Of a stretch of DNA of 64,000 nucleotides, positions 38,976-48,672 are shown piece after piece. Within the stretch, counting starts at the first letter, position 1. Every line of letters begins with the position of its first letter. The position numbers and the translations under genes are program-made. The stretch is from Agromyces sp. G08B096 (GTDB lineage Bacteria > Actinomycetota > Actinomycetes > Actinomycetales > Microbacteriaceae). The notes under the pieces were generated by a model. The model ran no database searches. It was not told the DNA's origin and was given only the letters and a program-made list of their open reading frames with translations. The stretch covers positions 1,550,001 to 1,614,000 of the forward strand of contig NZ_CP158374.1 in the NCBI RefSeq assembly GCF_040267705.1, given 5' to 3'.

Positions 38976-40208
38976 TCAGCCGCCGACGGCCTTCAGCCAG
39001 GCTCGCCGTGCCTCGAGCGCCTCCTTGGCCTCCGCGATCGCCTTGGCGTCGCCGGCGGCTTCGGCCGCCGCGAGGTCGGCCTCGAGCTTCGCGATGGCGT
39101 CCTGCAGCTGGCCCAGCATACCCTCGGAACGCGCCTTCTTCTCGGGATCCTCGCGCTGCCAGCGCTCGTCCTCGAGCGAGCGGACGTGCTGCTCGACCTT
39201 CCGGAGGCGGTCCTCGACGGTGCGCACCTGATCGCGGGGAACCCGGCCGATGTCGTCCCAGCGGCGCTGGATGCGGCTGAGCGTCGTGCGGGCCGCCGCC
39301 GGGTCGGTCGCCGTGAGCAGGGTCTCGGCTTCGGTCAGCAGTTCGAGCTTCTGCTCGAGGTTCGCGCGATACTCCTCGTCGTCACGGGCGTCGATCTCGG
39401 CCTTCGCCTGGAAGAGCACGTCGCCGGCCGCCTTGAACTTCGCCCAGAGGGCGTCGTCGAGCTTCTTGCCCGCACGACCCGCCTGCTTCCACTCGTCGAG
39501 CAGGCTGCGGTACTCGGCGACGCCGTCGGCACCGCGCGGGGCCAGGGCCTCGGCGCGCTCGATCAGGCGCTGCTTGCGTGCGCGCACGTCGCGGTGGGCG
39601 GCGTCGAGCTCGGCGAAGAACGCCTTGCGGTGCGTCTCGATCGTCGAGCGGGCCGTGCGGAACCGCTTCCAGAGCTCGTTGGCCTCGTTCTTCGGCAGGC
39701 GGGGGCCGTCCTGCTGGTGCCGCTGCCAGCTCGCGAAGAGCGCGTCGAGTTCGGACGACGTCTGCTTCCACTGCGTCTTCTGCGGGTCCTGCGCGGCGAG
39801 CTGTTCCGCTCGCTCCACGATGGCGGTGCGCTCGGCGAGCGCCGCCTCGACGGCCGCACGGGCCTCCGCCTGCTGCTGCTCGGTGAGCTCCTGCGCCGAA
39901 CCGGAGAGGGCCTCCAGTCGCTTGGCCAGCGCGTCGAGGTCGCCGACCGCGTTGGCGCCCGCCACCGATTCGCGCAGGTGCGCCACCGCCTTGGCGACGT
40001 CGGCCGCGGGTGCGCCGCGGCGGACTCGCTGCTCGAGCAGCCCGACCTGGCCGGCCAGGTCGGCGTACTTCCGCTCGAAGTACGCCAGGGCTTCCTCAGC
40101 CGACGCGTCGGGGTACTGTCCGACGGCTCGCTCGCCGTCGGCGGTGCGAACGTAGACGGTGCCCGTCTCGTCGACGCGGCCCCACGGTTGCTGGTCTGAA
40201 TCGGTCAC
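38976..40208 (-). CDS. DUF349 domain protein
   Basis: A 410-residue, highly charged, almost entirely helical protein with repeated DUF349 units of about 75 residues (for example LWKRFRTARSTIETHRKAFFAELDAAH and LWAKFKAAGDVLFQAKAEIDARDDE). Long coiled-coil stretches rich in Glu, Lys, Arg and Ala fill most of it. DUF349 proteins are common in actinobacteria, sometimes near the stringent-response gene as here; no function is established. The start is GTG 40208. It is downstream of the cyclophilin gene in the same orientation with 84 bases between them. Confidence 0.85.
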   Translation of the reverse strand: MTDSDQQPWGRVDETGTVYVRTADGERAVGQYPDASAEEALAYFERKYADLAGQVGLLEQRVRRGAPAADVAKAVAHLRESVAGANAVGDLDALAKRLEALSGSAQELTEQQQAEARAAVEAALAERTAIVERAEQLAAQDPQKTQWKQTSSELDALFASWQRHQQDGPRLPKNEANELWKRFRTARSTIETHRKAFFAELDAAHRDVRARKQRLIERAEALAPRGADGVAEYRSLLDEWKQAGRAGKKLDDALWAKFKAAGDVLFQAKAEIDARDDEEYRANLEQKLELLTEAETLLTATDPAAARTTLSRIQRRWDDIGRVPRDQVRTVEDRLRKVEQHVRSLEDERWQREDPEKKARSEGMLGQLQDAIAKLEADLAAAEAAGDAKAIAEAKEALEARRAWLKAVGG

Positions 40209-40292
40209 GGCCTCACCCTGTCGTGGTCGGATGCCGCCCTCGGCGGCGCACTGGAGACAGCCTATTGCACGGCTCAGGAGCCGTCCGGCGCG

Positions 40293-41060
40293 TTACTCCA
40301 GCGTGAACGAGTCGATCGTCACCGGTACGGCGGGGGCGCCGTCGCCGGCGCCGTCCGCGGTTCCGGCGTCGATGACGGCGGCCTGGAGCTGGTCCAGTCC
40401 GCCCGTGACGCGCCCGATCACCGTGTAGCCGCCCGCGGCGTCCGACGGGATGGTCGAGTCGGCGTAGACGATGAAGAACTGGCTGCCCTGGCTCTCGCCG
40501 TTGCCCGACTGGCGGGCCATCGCGAGCGTCCCGGCGGGGTAGAGGTCGTCGGCCGGGGCGTTCTCGACGGGCCCGTAGGAGTAGCCGGGGCCGCCGGTGC
40601 CGTCTCCGGCGGGGTCCCCGCACTGCAGGACGAAGATCCCCTCCGTGGTGAGCCGGTGGCAGCTGGTGCCGTCGTAGAAGCCAGACTGCGCGAGGCTGAT
40701 CTCGGAGGACACCGCCTGCGGGGCCGCGGCCCCGTCGAGCTCGACCGCGAGCGGGATGCCGTTGAGCGTGAGGGTGCCCGTCCAGGTGCGGTCTTCGGCG
40801 ATCTCCGCGGACGGGACCTCCTCGGCGGAGGCGCTCGGCGACGGTGACGGCTCGGGCGTTGCGGCCGGCGCGCCGGGGTCGCCGTTGAAGTAGAACAGCT
40901 GGGCCGCGGTGGCGAGGACCAGGACGAGCACGAGGGCGCCGCCCGCGATGAGGTTGTCGCGCACGCGACGCCGCTGCTTGCGGTGGTGCACCTCCTGGCG
41001 AGCCTGATAGGTGCGCAGGCGCGCACGCTCCTCACGGGCCTGACGGTCGTTGGCTGCCAC
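40293..41060 (-). CDS. Membrane-anchored cyclophilin-type peptidyl-prolyl isomerase
   Basis: A 255-residue protein: basic cytoplasmic N-terminus, one membrane segment at about 37-58, a Pro/Ser-rich linker (60-80) and an extracytoplasmic cyclophilin domain. The domain shows [24 protein letters not shown] and [11 protein letters not shown], though the canonical Arg-Phe of active cyclophilins (FHRV) reads CHRL here, so activity is likely but not certain. AAGGAG precedes the GTG start. Divergent from rarA. In actinobacteria this gene often neighbours the rel gene. Confidence 0.85.
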   Translation of the reverse strand: MAANDRQAREERARLRTYQARQEVHHRKQRRRVRDNLIAGGALVLVLVLATAAQLFYFNGDPGAPAATPEPSPSPSASAEEVPSAEIAEDRTWTGTLTLNGIPLAVELDGAAAPQAVSSEISLAQSGFYDGTSCHRLTTEGIFVLQCGDPAGDGTGGPGYSYGPVENAPADDLYPAGTLAMARQSGNGESQGSQFFIVYADSTIPSDAAGGYTVIGRVTGGLDQLQAAVIDAGTADGAGDGAPAVPVTIDSFTLE

Positions 41061-41167
41061 GCATGCTCCTTCTCGGGGTCCTGCGACGAGATGCTACGGG
41101 GGGCGCGCACGCGGCACCAAACGGCGCGCAGCGGGCGCTGTCGGATGCCGCGGCTACGCTGGTGGGC

Positions 41168-42625
41168 ATGGTGGAGTCCGGCCCGGGGCTGCGCGCCGGC
41201 GCGACCCCGCTCGCAGTGCGCATGCGTCCGACGAGCCTCGACGAGGTCGCCGGTCAGCGGCATCTGCTGACGCCCGGCTCTCCGTTGCGCGCCCTCGCGG
41301 GCGACCGCGCGGGCACGTCCGGGTCCGTCTCGGTCATCCTCTGGGGTCCGCCGGGCACGGGCAAGACGACGATCGCGCAGGCCATCGCCCGATCGTCGGG
41401 CCGGAAGTTCGTCGAGCTCTCGGCCGTAACCGCCGGCGTGCGGGACGTGCGCCAGGTGATGGAGGAGGCGCAGGCCAGCCGCGACCTCTACGGCCTCTCG
41501 ACGGTGCTGTTCCTCGACGAGATCCACCGCTTCACCAAGGCCCAGCAGGACGCGCTGCTGCCGGGCGTCGAGAACGGCTGGGTCATCCTCGTCGCGGCGA
41601 CGACGGAGAACCCGTCGTTCTCGGTCATCTCGCCCCTCCTCTCCCGCTCGCTGCTGCTCACGCTCGAGACGCTGTCCGACGACGACCTCGGCGTGCTCGT
41701 CGACCGCGCGGTCGACGACGCGCGGGGGCTCGGCGGCCGGTTCCGGCTCGATCCGGAGGCTCGGGCGGCGATCATCCGGCTCGCCTCGGGCGATGCGCGT
41801 CGAGCGCTCACGGCGCTCGAGGCGGCGTCGGTCTCGGCGGCCGGCGTCGCGACGACGGGGGAGCCGGATGCCTCGGGCACGGTGTCCGCCGAGGCATCCG
41901 CCGTCGACGGCGACGGCGATCGTGACGAGGCGGACGCGGCCGATGACGAGGACGATGAGGCCGGTACCGCGACGGAGCCGGATCTTCCCGTCATCACCGC
42001 CGAGATCGTCGCGCGCGCCGTCGACCGCGCCCTGCTGCGCTACGACCGCGCGGGGGACGAGCACTACGACGTCATCAGCGCCTTCATCAAGTCGGTGCGG
42101 GGCAGCGACGTCGACGCCGCGCTGCACTACCTCGCGCGGATGATCGAGGCCGGCGAGGATCCTCGGTTCATCGCCCGCCGCATCATCGTGCTCGCGTCGG
42201 AGGACATCGGCCTGGCCGATCCCACGGCCCTCGGCGTCGCCGTCGCGGCCGCCGACGCCGTGCAGTTCATCGGCATGCCGGAGGGGCGCATCCCGCTCGC
42301 TCAGGCGGTCGTGCACCTCGCGACCGCCCCGAAATCGAACGCCGCGTACCTCGGCATCGACCGGGCGATCGCCGACGTCCGCGAGGGCCGCGCGGGGCGG
42401 GTTCCGAAGCACCTGCGCGACGCCCACTACCCGGGCGCGAAGCGTCTCGGCCACGGCAAGGGCTACCGGTACCCGCACGACGACGCGATCGGCGTGGTCG
42501 AGCAGCAGTACCTGCCCGACACGCTCCGCGGCGCCGTGTACTACGAGCCGACCGAGCACGGCAATGAGCGCGACGTGTCGGCGCGCCTCGCGAAGCTCCG
42601 GCGGATCGTGCGGGGCGACCGCTGA
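41168..42625 (+). CDS. rarA: Replication-associated recombination protein A
   Basis: A 485-residue MgsA/RarA AAA+ ATPase acting at stalled forks. Walker A is [10 protein letters not shown], Walker [10 protein letters not shown], sensor [12 protein letters not shown], then the helical lid and the tetramerisation domain ([25 protein letters not shown] onward). About residues 220-274 hold an acidic, low-complexity insert (Asp/Glu/Ala-rich) between the lid and the C-terminal domain that E. coli RarA lacks. ATG 41168 has TACGCT seven bases upstream and no Shine-Dalgarno, so it is probably leaderless. Confidence 0.92.
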   Translation: MVESGPGLRAGATPLAVRMRPTSLDEVAGQRHLLTPGSPLRALAGDRAGTSGSVSVILWGPPGTGKTTIAQAIARSSGRKFVELSAVTAGVRDVRQVMEEAQASRDLYGLSTVLFLDEIHRFTKAQQDALLPGVENGWVILVAATTENPSFSVISPLLSRSLLLTLETLSDDDLGVLVDRAVDDARGLGGRFRLDPEARAAIIRLASGDARRALTALEAASVSAAGVATTGEPDASGTVSAEASAVDGDGDRDEADAADDEDDEAGTATEPDLPVITAEIVARAVDRALLRYDRAGDEHYDVISAFIKSVRGSDVDAALHYLARMIEAGEDPRFIARRIIVLASEDIGLADPTALGVAVAAADAVQFIGMPEGRIPLAQAVVHLATAPKSNAAYLGIDRAIADVREGRAGRVPKHLRDAHYPGAKRLGHGKGYRYPHDDAIGVVEQQYLPDTLRGAVYYEPTEHGNERDVSARLAKLRRIVRGDR

Positions 42626-42654
42626 CGCGAGAAGCCGGACCGGGCTCGCCGTGG

Positions 42655-42821
42655 TAGCATGGTCGCTGGCCTGAAGCCAGATTCTCGCGTGCGGCTGCGA
42701 GAGGATCACCGGCGAACGGGTGCGATCTGTAGCCGATCCACCCTTGGCGAATCCCTCTGACACACTTTCCGGCGCACGACAGCGCCGTGAAATCGCTTGA
42801 GATTCTTCCGAAAGGACATTC
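42655..42821 (+). promoter_or_regulatory. Promoter and structured 5' leader of rpsD
   Basis: TAGCAT (42655-42660) is a likely -10. The roughly 155-base leader can form four stem-loops: CTGGC/GCCAG (42666-42680), TCTCGC/GCGAGA (42683-42702), GGGTGCGATC/GATCCACCC with one bulge (42718-42743) and CGGCGC/GCGCCG (42770-42787). S4 represses its own synthesis through leader RNA in other bacteria, so an autoregulatory element is plausible. No reading frame is present. Confidence 0.5.
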
Positions 42822-43445
42822 GTGTCGAACCAGTCACGCAGCAAGACGCGCCTCTCCCGCGCGCTCGGCGTCGCCCTCACCCCGAAGGCCGCCCGCATCA
42901 TGGAGAAGCGCCCGTACGCTCCCGGTGAGCACGGCCGTACCAAGCGCAAGCAGGACAGCGACTACGCCGTCCGCCTCCGCGAGAAGCAGCGCCTGCGCGC
43001 CCAGTACGGCATCCGCGAGAAGCAGCTGCGCATCGCCTACAACGAGGCCAAGCGCACCGAGGGCCAGACGGGTGAGAACCTCGTCGAGCTGCTCGAGATG
43101 CGCCTCGACGCCCTCGTGCTGCGTGCCGGCTTCGCCCGCACCATCGCGCAGGCCCGCCAATTCGTGGTGCACCGCCACATCCTCGTCGACGGCAAGATCG
43201 TCGACCGCCCCTCGTTCCGCGTGAAGCCCGGCCAGGTCGTCGGCGTGAAGCAGCGCTCCGAGGGCACCGAGCCGTTCCAGGTCGCGGCCGCCGGCGGTCA
43301 CGTCGACGTCCTGCCCAAGACCCCGGCCTACCTCGAGGTCGAGCTCGACAAGCTCCAGGTCACGCTCGTGCGTCGCCCGAAGCGCGCCGAGGTGCCCGTC
43401 ACCTGTGACGTGCAGCTGGTCGTCGAGTACTACGCCGCTCGCTGA
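42822..43445 (+). CDS. rpsD: 30S ribosomal protein S4
   Basis: A 207-residue primary 16S rRNA-binding protein. The N-terminus SNQSRSKTRLSRALG and LEKRPYAPGEHGR-like segment (here MEKRPYAPGEHGRTKRKQ) and the S4 RNA-binding domain (about 95-160) are clear. The N-terminal zinc-binding cysteines of some S4 proteins are absent, as in the C-minus form. GTG start with AAAGGA nine bases upstream. Stands alone outside the alpha operon, typical of actinobacteria. Confidence 0.95.
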   Translation: MSNQSRSKTRLSRALGVALTPKAARIMEKRPYAPGEHGRTKRKQDSDYAVRLREKQRLRAQYGIREKQLRIAYNEAKRTEGQTGENLVELLEMRLDALVLRAGFARTIAQARQFVVHRHILVDGKIVDRPSFRVKPGQVVGVKQRSEGTEPFQVAAAGGHVDVLPKTPAYLEVELDKLQVTLVRRPKRAEVPVTCDVQLVVEYYAAR

Positions 43446-43459
43446 CGCGTCGCGTCGGA

Positions 43460-43497
43460 ACGACGGGGCCGCGGGAACCTTCCCGCGGCCCCGTCGT
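43460..43497 (+). terminator. Intrinsic terminator after rpsD
   Basis: ACGACGGGGCCGCGGGAA and its exact complement form an 18-bp stem with a minimal CC loop, 15 bases after the rpsD stop. The 3' side ends CGTCGTCGT, with no T run. Confidence 0.8.
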
Positions 43498-43614
43498 CGT
43501 CCCCGGGCCGATCGGCGAGCGCGGCCGGCAGGCGGCCGCCGCATCCGCCGCCACTAGACTGGTCCGAGGCCTGCCGGCGCCGGTCGCCGGGCGATTCGAT
43601 CAGGGAGCACCCTC

Positions 43615-43818
43615 GTGAAGAGCATTCTGTGGTTTGCCGCGGGCGTCGCGGCGGGGTTCGTCGTCGCGCACCAGATCAACCGGACCGAGCCCGGTCGCGA
43701 ATTCTTCGCCGCGGTCGACGCGAAGGCCCGCGCGTTCGGACAGGCCATCGCCGAGGGCTACCACGAGCGCGACGCCGAGCTGCGCGCCGGCGCTTCGCCG
43801 GCCGAGTCCGACCGCTGA
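43615..43818 (+). CDS. Small single-pass membrane protein between rpsD and alaS
   Basis: A 67-residue protein with one N-terminal membrane helix (LWFAAGVAAGFVVAHQI) and a charged C-terminal helix (FFAAVDAKARAFGQAIAEGYHERDAEL). A small membrane protein at this position between rpsD and alaS is common in actinobacteria; the function is unknown. GTG start with AGGGAG about nine bases upstream. It is followed by alaS after 62 bases and probably co-transcribed. Confidence 0.7.
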   Translation: MKSILWFAAGVAAGFVVAHQINRTEPGREFFAAVDAKARAFGQAIAEGYHERDAELRAGASPAESDR

Positions 43819-43880
43819 GCGGCATCCCGAGCCATACCCCCGCCCGCGCGATCGCGGGCCGCGAGATCCAGAACGGAACC

Positions 43881-46538
43881 ATGCAGACTGCCGAGATCAG
43901 CCGTCGCTACATCGACTACTTCGCCGAGCGCGGCCACACCGTCGTCCCGTCGGCGTCCCTCGTCTCCGACGACCCGACCCTGCTCTTCACGGTCGCCGGC
44001 ATGGTGCCGTTCGTGCCGTACCTCACGGGCGTGGTGCCGGCACCCTTCCCGCGCGCGGTCGACGTGCAGAAGTGCATCCGCACGAACGACATCGAAGAGG
44101 TCGGCAAGACGGCCCGCCACGGCACCTTCTTCCAGATGCTCGGCAACTGGTCGTTCGGCGACTACTTCAAGGAAGGCGCGATCGAGTACGCCTGGGACCT
44201 GCTGACCCGGTCGGAGGCCGACGGCGGCCTCGGCTTCGCCGAGCGCGACCTCTGGGTCACGGTGTACGAGACCGACGACGAGGCGGCGGCGCTCTGGCAG
44301 AAGATCGCCGGGCTGCCCGCCGAGCGCATCCAGCGCCTCGGCAAGGAAGACAACTACTGGCACACCGGCCAGCCCGGCCCGGGCGGTCCGTGCTCCGAGA
44401 TCTACTTCGACCGCGGTCCGAAGTACGGCCGCGACGGCGGCCCGGCCGTCGACGACAACCGGTTCACCGAGATCTGGAACCTCGTGTTCATGCAGGAGCT
44501 CATCACGAACGTCACCTCGAAGGTCGACTTCGACGTCGTGGGACCGCTGCCGAAGAAGAACATCGACACCGGCATGGGCCTCGAGCGCGTTGCCTTCATC
44601 AAGCAGGGCGTCGAGAACATGTACGAGATCGACCAGGTTCGCCCCGTGCTCGACCGCGCGTCCGAGCTCTCGGGTCGGCGCTACGGCGCCGAGCACGAGG
44701 ACGACGTGCGCATGCGCATCATCGCCGACCACGTGCGTTCCTCGCTCATGCTCATGAGCGACGGCGTCACGCCGTCGAACGAGGGCCGCGGGTACATCCT
44801 CCGCCGGCTGCTGCGCCGCTCCATCCGCGCGATGCGACTGCTCGGTGTCGACGGCCCCAGCTTCCACGAGCTGTTCGCCGCGTCGCGCGATGCGATGAAG
44901 AGCGCCTACCCCGAGGTGGAGCGCGACTACTCGCACATCGAGCAGCTCGCCCTCGGCGAGGAGGACACCTTCCTGCGCACCCTCGCATCGGGGACTTCGA
45001 TCCTCGACGTCGCCGTCGCGAAGACGAAGGATGCCGGTGCGCCCCAGCTCGCGGGCGACACCGCGTTCCTCCTGCACGACACCTACGGGTTCCCGATCGA
45101 GCTGACCCTCGAGATGGCCGAGGAGGCCGGACTCGCGGTCGACCGGCAGGCGTTCGACTCGCTGATGGCCGACCAGCGTGCGCGGGCGAAGGCCGACGCG
45201 AAGTCGAAGAAGAAGGTGCTCGCCGACCTCTCCGTGTACGGCGAGTTCCGCGCGAAGGGTGAGACGATCTTCCGCGGCTACACCGACCTCGTCACCGATT
45301 CCACGGTGCTCGGCATCCTGGTCGACGGCCGTCCGGCGCAGCGCGCGACGACGGGCCAGACCGCAGAAGTGATCCTCAGCGAGACGAGCCTCTACGCGGA
45401 GTCCGGCGGGCAGGCGCCCGACCAGGGTCGCATCGTCGGCGACGGGTTCGAGCTCGAGGTCCTCGACGTGCAGAAGCCCGTGAAGGGGCTCATCAGTCAC
45501 ACCGTGAAGGTCACCCGCGGCGAGGTCGGCGTCGGAGTGCCCGCCACGACGCTCGTCGACGAGGACTACCGACGCGGTGCGACGCAGGCGCACTCGGGCA
45601 CCCACATCGTGCACGCCGCGCTGCGCGAGGTGCTCGGGCCGACCGCTCACCAGTCGGGCTCGTTCAACAAGGCCGGCTACCTGCGGCTCGACTACGGCTG
45701 GAACCAGGCGCTCTCGCCCGAGACCCGCAGCGAGGTCGAGGAGGTCTCCAACGCGGCGATCCGGCAGAACCTCGAGGTCGTGACCCGCGAGATGCCGCTC
45801 GACGAGGCCAAGGCGCTCGGCGCGATGGCGCTCTTCGGCGAGAAGTACGGCGATGTGGTGCGCGTCGTCGACATCGGCGGCCCGTGGTCGCGCGAGCTCT
45901 GCGCGGGCACGCATGTGTCGACGAGCGCCGAGATCGGCATGATCAACATCGTCGGCGAGTCCTCGGTCGGCGCATCCAACCGCCGCGTGGAGTCGCTCGT
46001 CGGCATCGAGGCGTTCCGGCAGTTCGCGGCCGAGCGCGCGCTGGTCGCCGAGCTCAGCCAGAACCTGAAGACGCCGTCGGGTCAGCTCGTCGAGCGCGTC
46101 GGCGAGCTGGTGCAGAATCTCAAGGCCGCGGAGAAGAAGATCCAGGCGTTCGAGGCGAAGGCCCTGAACGACCGCGTGCCGACGCTCGCGGATCGCGCCG
46201 GCCGGGTCGGCGAGGTGCTCCTCGTCGCCGAGCACGTCGGTTCCCTCGGCTCCGGCGACGAGCTGCGCTCGCTCGCCACCGCGGTGCGCGGTCGTCTCGG
46301 CGACGCGGCATCCGTCGTCGCGCTGACCGCGGACGTGGGCGGCAAGCCGCTCGCGATCGTGGCGACCTCGCCCGCTGCGCGGGAAGCCGGCGCGAACGCC
46401 GGCGCGTTGGCGAAGACGATGGCTGCGACCCTCGGCGGCGGCGGCGGCGGCAAGCCCGACCTCGCCCAGGGCGGCGGCAGCGACGTCGGGGCGATCCCGG
46501 CGGCGCTCGAGGCGGTCCGCGCCGAACTCGGGCGCTGA
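43881..46538 (+). CDS. alaS: Alanyl-tRNA synthetase
   Basis: An 885-residue class II synthetase. The catalytic core begins MQTAEISRRYIDYFAERGHTVVPS with motif 2 (RTNDIEEVGKTARHGTFFQMLGNWSFGDYF); the editing domain has the zinc ligands HSGTHIVHAAL and CAGTHVSTS; the C-terminal C-Ala domain ends with a Gly-rich LGGGGGGKPDLAQGGG. ATG 43881 is preceded by AACGGAACC, a weak binding site. First large gene of the alaS-ruvX-mltG-aro cluster, a gene order shared with Mycobacterium and other actinobacteria. Confidence 0.95.
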   Translation: MQTAEISRRYIDYFAERGHTVVPSASLVSDDPTLLFTVAGMVPFVPYLTGVVPAPFPRAVDVQKCIRTNDIEEVGKTARHGTFFQMLGNWSFGDYFKEGAIEYAWDLLTRSEADGGLGFAERDLWVTVYETDDEAAALWQKIAGLPAERIQRLGKEDNYWHTGQPGPGGPCSEIYFDRGPKYGRDGGPAVDDNRFTEIWNLVFMQELITNVTSKVDFDVVGPLPKKNIDTGMGLERVAFIKQGVENMYEIDQVRPVLDRASELSGRRYGAEHEDDVRMRIIADHVRSSLMLMSDGVTPSNEGRGYILRRLLRRSIRAMRLLGVDGPSFHELFAASRDAMKSAYPEVERDYSHIEQLALGEEDTFLRTLASGTSILDVAVAKTKDAGAPQLAGDTAFLLHDTYGFPIELTLEMAEEAGLAVDRQAFDSLMADQRARAKADAKSKKKVLADLSVYGEFRAKGETIFRGYTDLVTDSTVLGILVDGRPAQRATTGQTAEVILSETSLYAESGGQAPDQGRIVGDGFELEVLDVQKPVKGLISHTVKVTRGEVGVGVPATTLVDEDYRRGATQAHSGTHIVHAALREVLGPTAHQSGSFNKAGYLRLDYGWNQALSPETRSEVEEVSNAAIRQNLEVVTREMPLDEAKALGAMALFGEKYGDVVRVVDIGGPWSRELCAGTHVSTSAEIGMINIVGESSVGASNRRVESLVGIEAFRQFAAERALVAELSQNLKTPSGQLVERVGELVQNLKAAEKKIQAFEAKALNDRVPTLADRAGRVGEVLLVAEHVGSLGSGDELRSLATAVRGRLGDAASVVALTADVGGKPLAIVATSPAAREAGANAGALAKTMAATLGGGGGGKPDLAQGGGSDVGAIPAALEAVRAELGR

Positions 46539-46540
46539 CG

Positions 46541-47029
46541 GTGCGCCCCGGAGTCCGGCTCGGCATCGACGTCGGTCGGGCGCGCGTCGGGGTGGCCAGG
46601 TGCGACGCGGGGGCGATCCTCGCCGTGCCGGTCGAGACGGTGCCGCGGAGCCCGGAGGGGGAGTCGGGCGATCTCGCGCGCATCCTCGAGCTCGCGGACG
46701 AGTACGGCGCCGTCGAGCTGGTCGTCGGCAATCCGCTGGCGCTCTCGGGGCGGGCGACCGCGTCCACCGAGGACGCCGTCGCGTTCGCGGCACGCCTCGC
46801 CGCGGCGGTCGGCGCCGAGCGTCAGGTCAGACTCGTCGACGAGCGCCTTTCAACGGTGACCGCGCAGCAGCATCTGCGGGCGTCGGGGAAGAAGGCTCGC
46901 CAGCAGCGTCCCATCGTCGATCAGGCTGCGGCCGTTATCATTCTGCAACACGCCCTCGACGCCGAACGGGCGTCGGGCACCGCACCCGGCCGGGTGCTCC
47001 CCACCGACGAAGGGCCCTCACCCCTGTGA
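46541..47029 (+). CDS. ruvX: Holliday junction resolvase-like RuvX/YqgF
   Basis: A 162-residue RNase H-fold protein (LGIDVGRARVGVARCD, VVGNPLALSGRAT, LVDERLSTVTAQQHL, DQAAAVIILQHAL). YqgF proteins take part in 16S rRNA 5' end processing in E. coli, and in Mycobacterium RuvX is reported to act on Holliday junctions. GTG 46541 follows the alaS stop by two bases; the stop overlaps the GTG of mltG. Confidence 0.92.
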   Translation: MRPGVRLGIDVGRARVGVARCDAGAILAVPVETVPRSPEGESGDLARILELADEYGAVELVVGNPLALSGRATASTEDAVAFAARLAAAVGAERQVRLVDERLSTVTAQQHLRASGKKARQQRPIVDQAAAVIILQHALDAERASGTAPGRVLPTDEGPSPL

Positions 47030-48672
47030 CTCAGTTCCCCCCTGAGCCCCACGATCCGCGCGACGGCGCCGACTGGGACGCGTTCCTGCGCGGCGACGCC
47101 CCCCGCCGCCCGCAGGCGCCGTCCACTCCGGCCGCCGCGGCGGCACCCGCCTCTGCCGGCCGCCCGGCTCCCGACGCCGAGCCGTCATCCGCACGGCCCT
47201 CGACGAGCGCCCCCGATGGATCGCGGCCGATGACCCGCCGCGAGCTGCGCGAGGCGGAACAGCGACGCGCGGCCGAGGAGGAGGCCGCTGCAGCGTCCGC
47301 GGCGGGCCAGGGCGTCGTCGCCGATGCGACGGGACGTGTCGAGCCGCCCAGGCGCGCCGTCGCGCCGGACCGCGATCCCGATGAGGCCGAGCCGTGGCCG
47401 GCCATGGTTCCGGCGGGGGCGGCCGATGCGCGGTCGGAGTCGGCCGACGACCCGTTCGCGGGCCTCGGCGGAAACAGCCAGACAGGGAGCGAGCATCCGT
47501 GGCAGGGCTTCCACGACGATCCCGAGCCGTCGCGCCCGAGCCGGGCGGAGCGCCGCGCCGCAGCGGAGGCGTACCACGTGGGGGAGTCTGACCCGCCGAA
47601 GCGCAAGCGCCGCCCGTGGGGCTGTCTCATCGGGCTCCTCATCGTCGCCGTCCTCGGCGTGGGCGCCTACGTGTTCCTGCAGGGCCCGATCACCGCGGTC
47701 ATCGAGCGGTTCCAGCCCGCCCCCGACTACGAGGGCTCCGGCACAGGCGAGGTGACGTTCATGATCCACGAGGGCGACACCGGCTCGGACATCGCCGAAC
47801 GCCTCGCCGAGCAGGACATCACGGCCTCGTACGACGCGTTCTACGAGCTGCTGCTCGCTGAGACGCCCGAGCCGGAGTTCCAGCCCGGGGCGTACCGCCT
47901 CGCCGAGCAGATGAGCGCGGCCGCCGCCCTCGAGGCGCTCATGGACCCGTCGCGGAAACTCGAGAACACGTTCGTCATCCCAGAGGGCGCCGCCCTCCCC
48001 GACGCGCTGCAGCTGATCTCGGAGGGCACCGGGGTGCCGCTCGATCAGCTGCAGGCGGCGGCCGCCGAGCCGCCGGCGAACTACGGGCTGCCGCCGGAGG
48101 CGACCACGCTGGAGGGGTTCCTCTTCCCGGCGACGTACACGCTCGACCCCGGTCTCGACGCGCACGCGATCCTGCAGACGCTCGTGAACCGCCAGTTCGA
48201 GGCGCTCGACGCCGCCGGCGTGCCGGCCGACCAGCGGTGGAAGACGATCGTGCTCGCCTCGATCGTGCAGCGCGAGGCCGGCTCCGACGAGAACGACTTC
48301 CCGAAGGTCGCGCGGGTGTTCCAGAACCGGCTCGACCAGGGCATCAACCTCGAGTCGGATGCCACGGTCGCCTACGGCACCGGCAACACCCACACGGTCT
48401 GGACGACCGATGCCGAGCGCGCCGACGCGAGCAACCGCTACAACACCTACGCGAACCCCGGCCTGCCGATCGGTCCCATCGGCAACCCGGGCGACGTCGC
48501 CATCAACGCCGCCATCCACCCCGCCGACGGGTCATGGCTGTTCTTCGTGCCGGTGAACCTGGCGACGGGTGAGACCGTCTTCAGCACCACGGTCGAGGAG
48601 CACGAGGCGGCGGTCGCGCGGCTGCAGGAATGGTGTCAGGCGAGCGACGAGAACGCGTCCTACTGTGAGTGA
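47026..48672 (+). CDS. mltG: Endolytic transglycosylase MltG
   Basis: A 548-residue protein: a long charged cytoplasmic N-terminus of about 195 residues (acidic and Arg/Ala-rich, low complexity), one membrane segment (WGCLIGLLIVAVLGVGAYVFL), a LysM-like region (VTFMIHEGDTGSDIAERL) and the YceG catalytic domain with the Glu in LASIVQREAGSDEND. MltG cleaves nascent peptidoglycan to set glycan chain length. The GTG start overlaps the ruvX stop. The cytoplasmic tail is far longer than in E. coli and might bind cell-wall or division partners (inference). Confidence 0.93.
   Translation: MTQFPPEPHDPRDGADWDAFLRGDAPRRPQAPSTPAAAAAPASAGRPAPDAEPSSARPSTSAPDGSRPMTRRELREAEQRRAAEEEAAAASAAGQGVVADATGRVEPPRRAVAPDRDPDEAEPWPAMVPAGAADARSESADDPFAGLGGNSQTGSEHPWQGFHDDPEPSRPSRAERRAAAEAYHVGESDPPKRKRRPWGCLIGLLIVAVLGVGAYVFLQGPITAVIERFQPAPDYEGSGTGEVTFMIHEGDTGSDIAERLAEQDITASYDAFYELLLAETPEPEFQPGAYRLAEQMSAAAALEALMDPSRKLENTFVIPEGAALPDALQLISEGTGVPLDQLQAAAAEPPANYGLPPEATTLEGFLFPATYTLDPGLDAHAILQTLVNRQFEALDAAGVPADQRWKTIVLASIVQREAGSDENDFPKVARVFQNRLDQGINLESDATVAYGTGNTHTVWTTDAERADASNRYNTYANPGLPIGPIGNPGDVAINAAIHPADGSWLFFVPVNLATGETVFSTTVEEHEAAVARLQEWCQASDENASYCE

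Noticed and set aside
46435..46485. GGC triplet repeat in alaS
   Set aside because: It encodes the Gly-rich linker of the C-Ala domain that is common in actinobacterial AlaS; no sign of a mobile or variable repeat.
43758..46793. Open frame of 1011 codons antisense to alaS and ruvX
   Set aside because: Same kind of shadow frame, spanning two real genes in the opposite direction.
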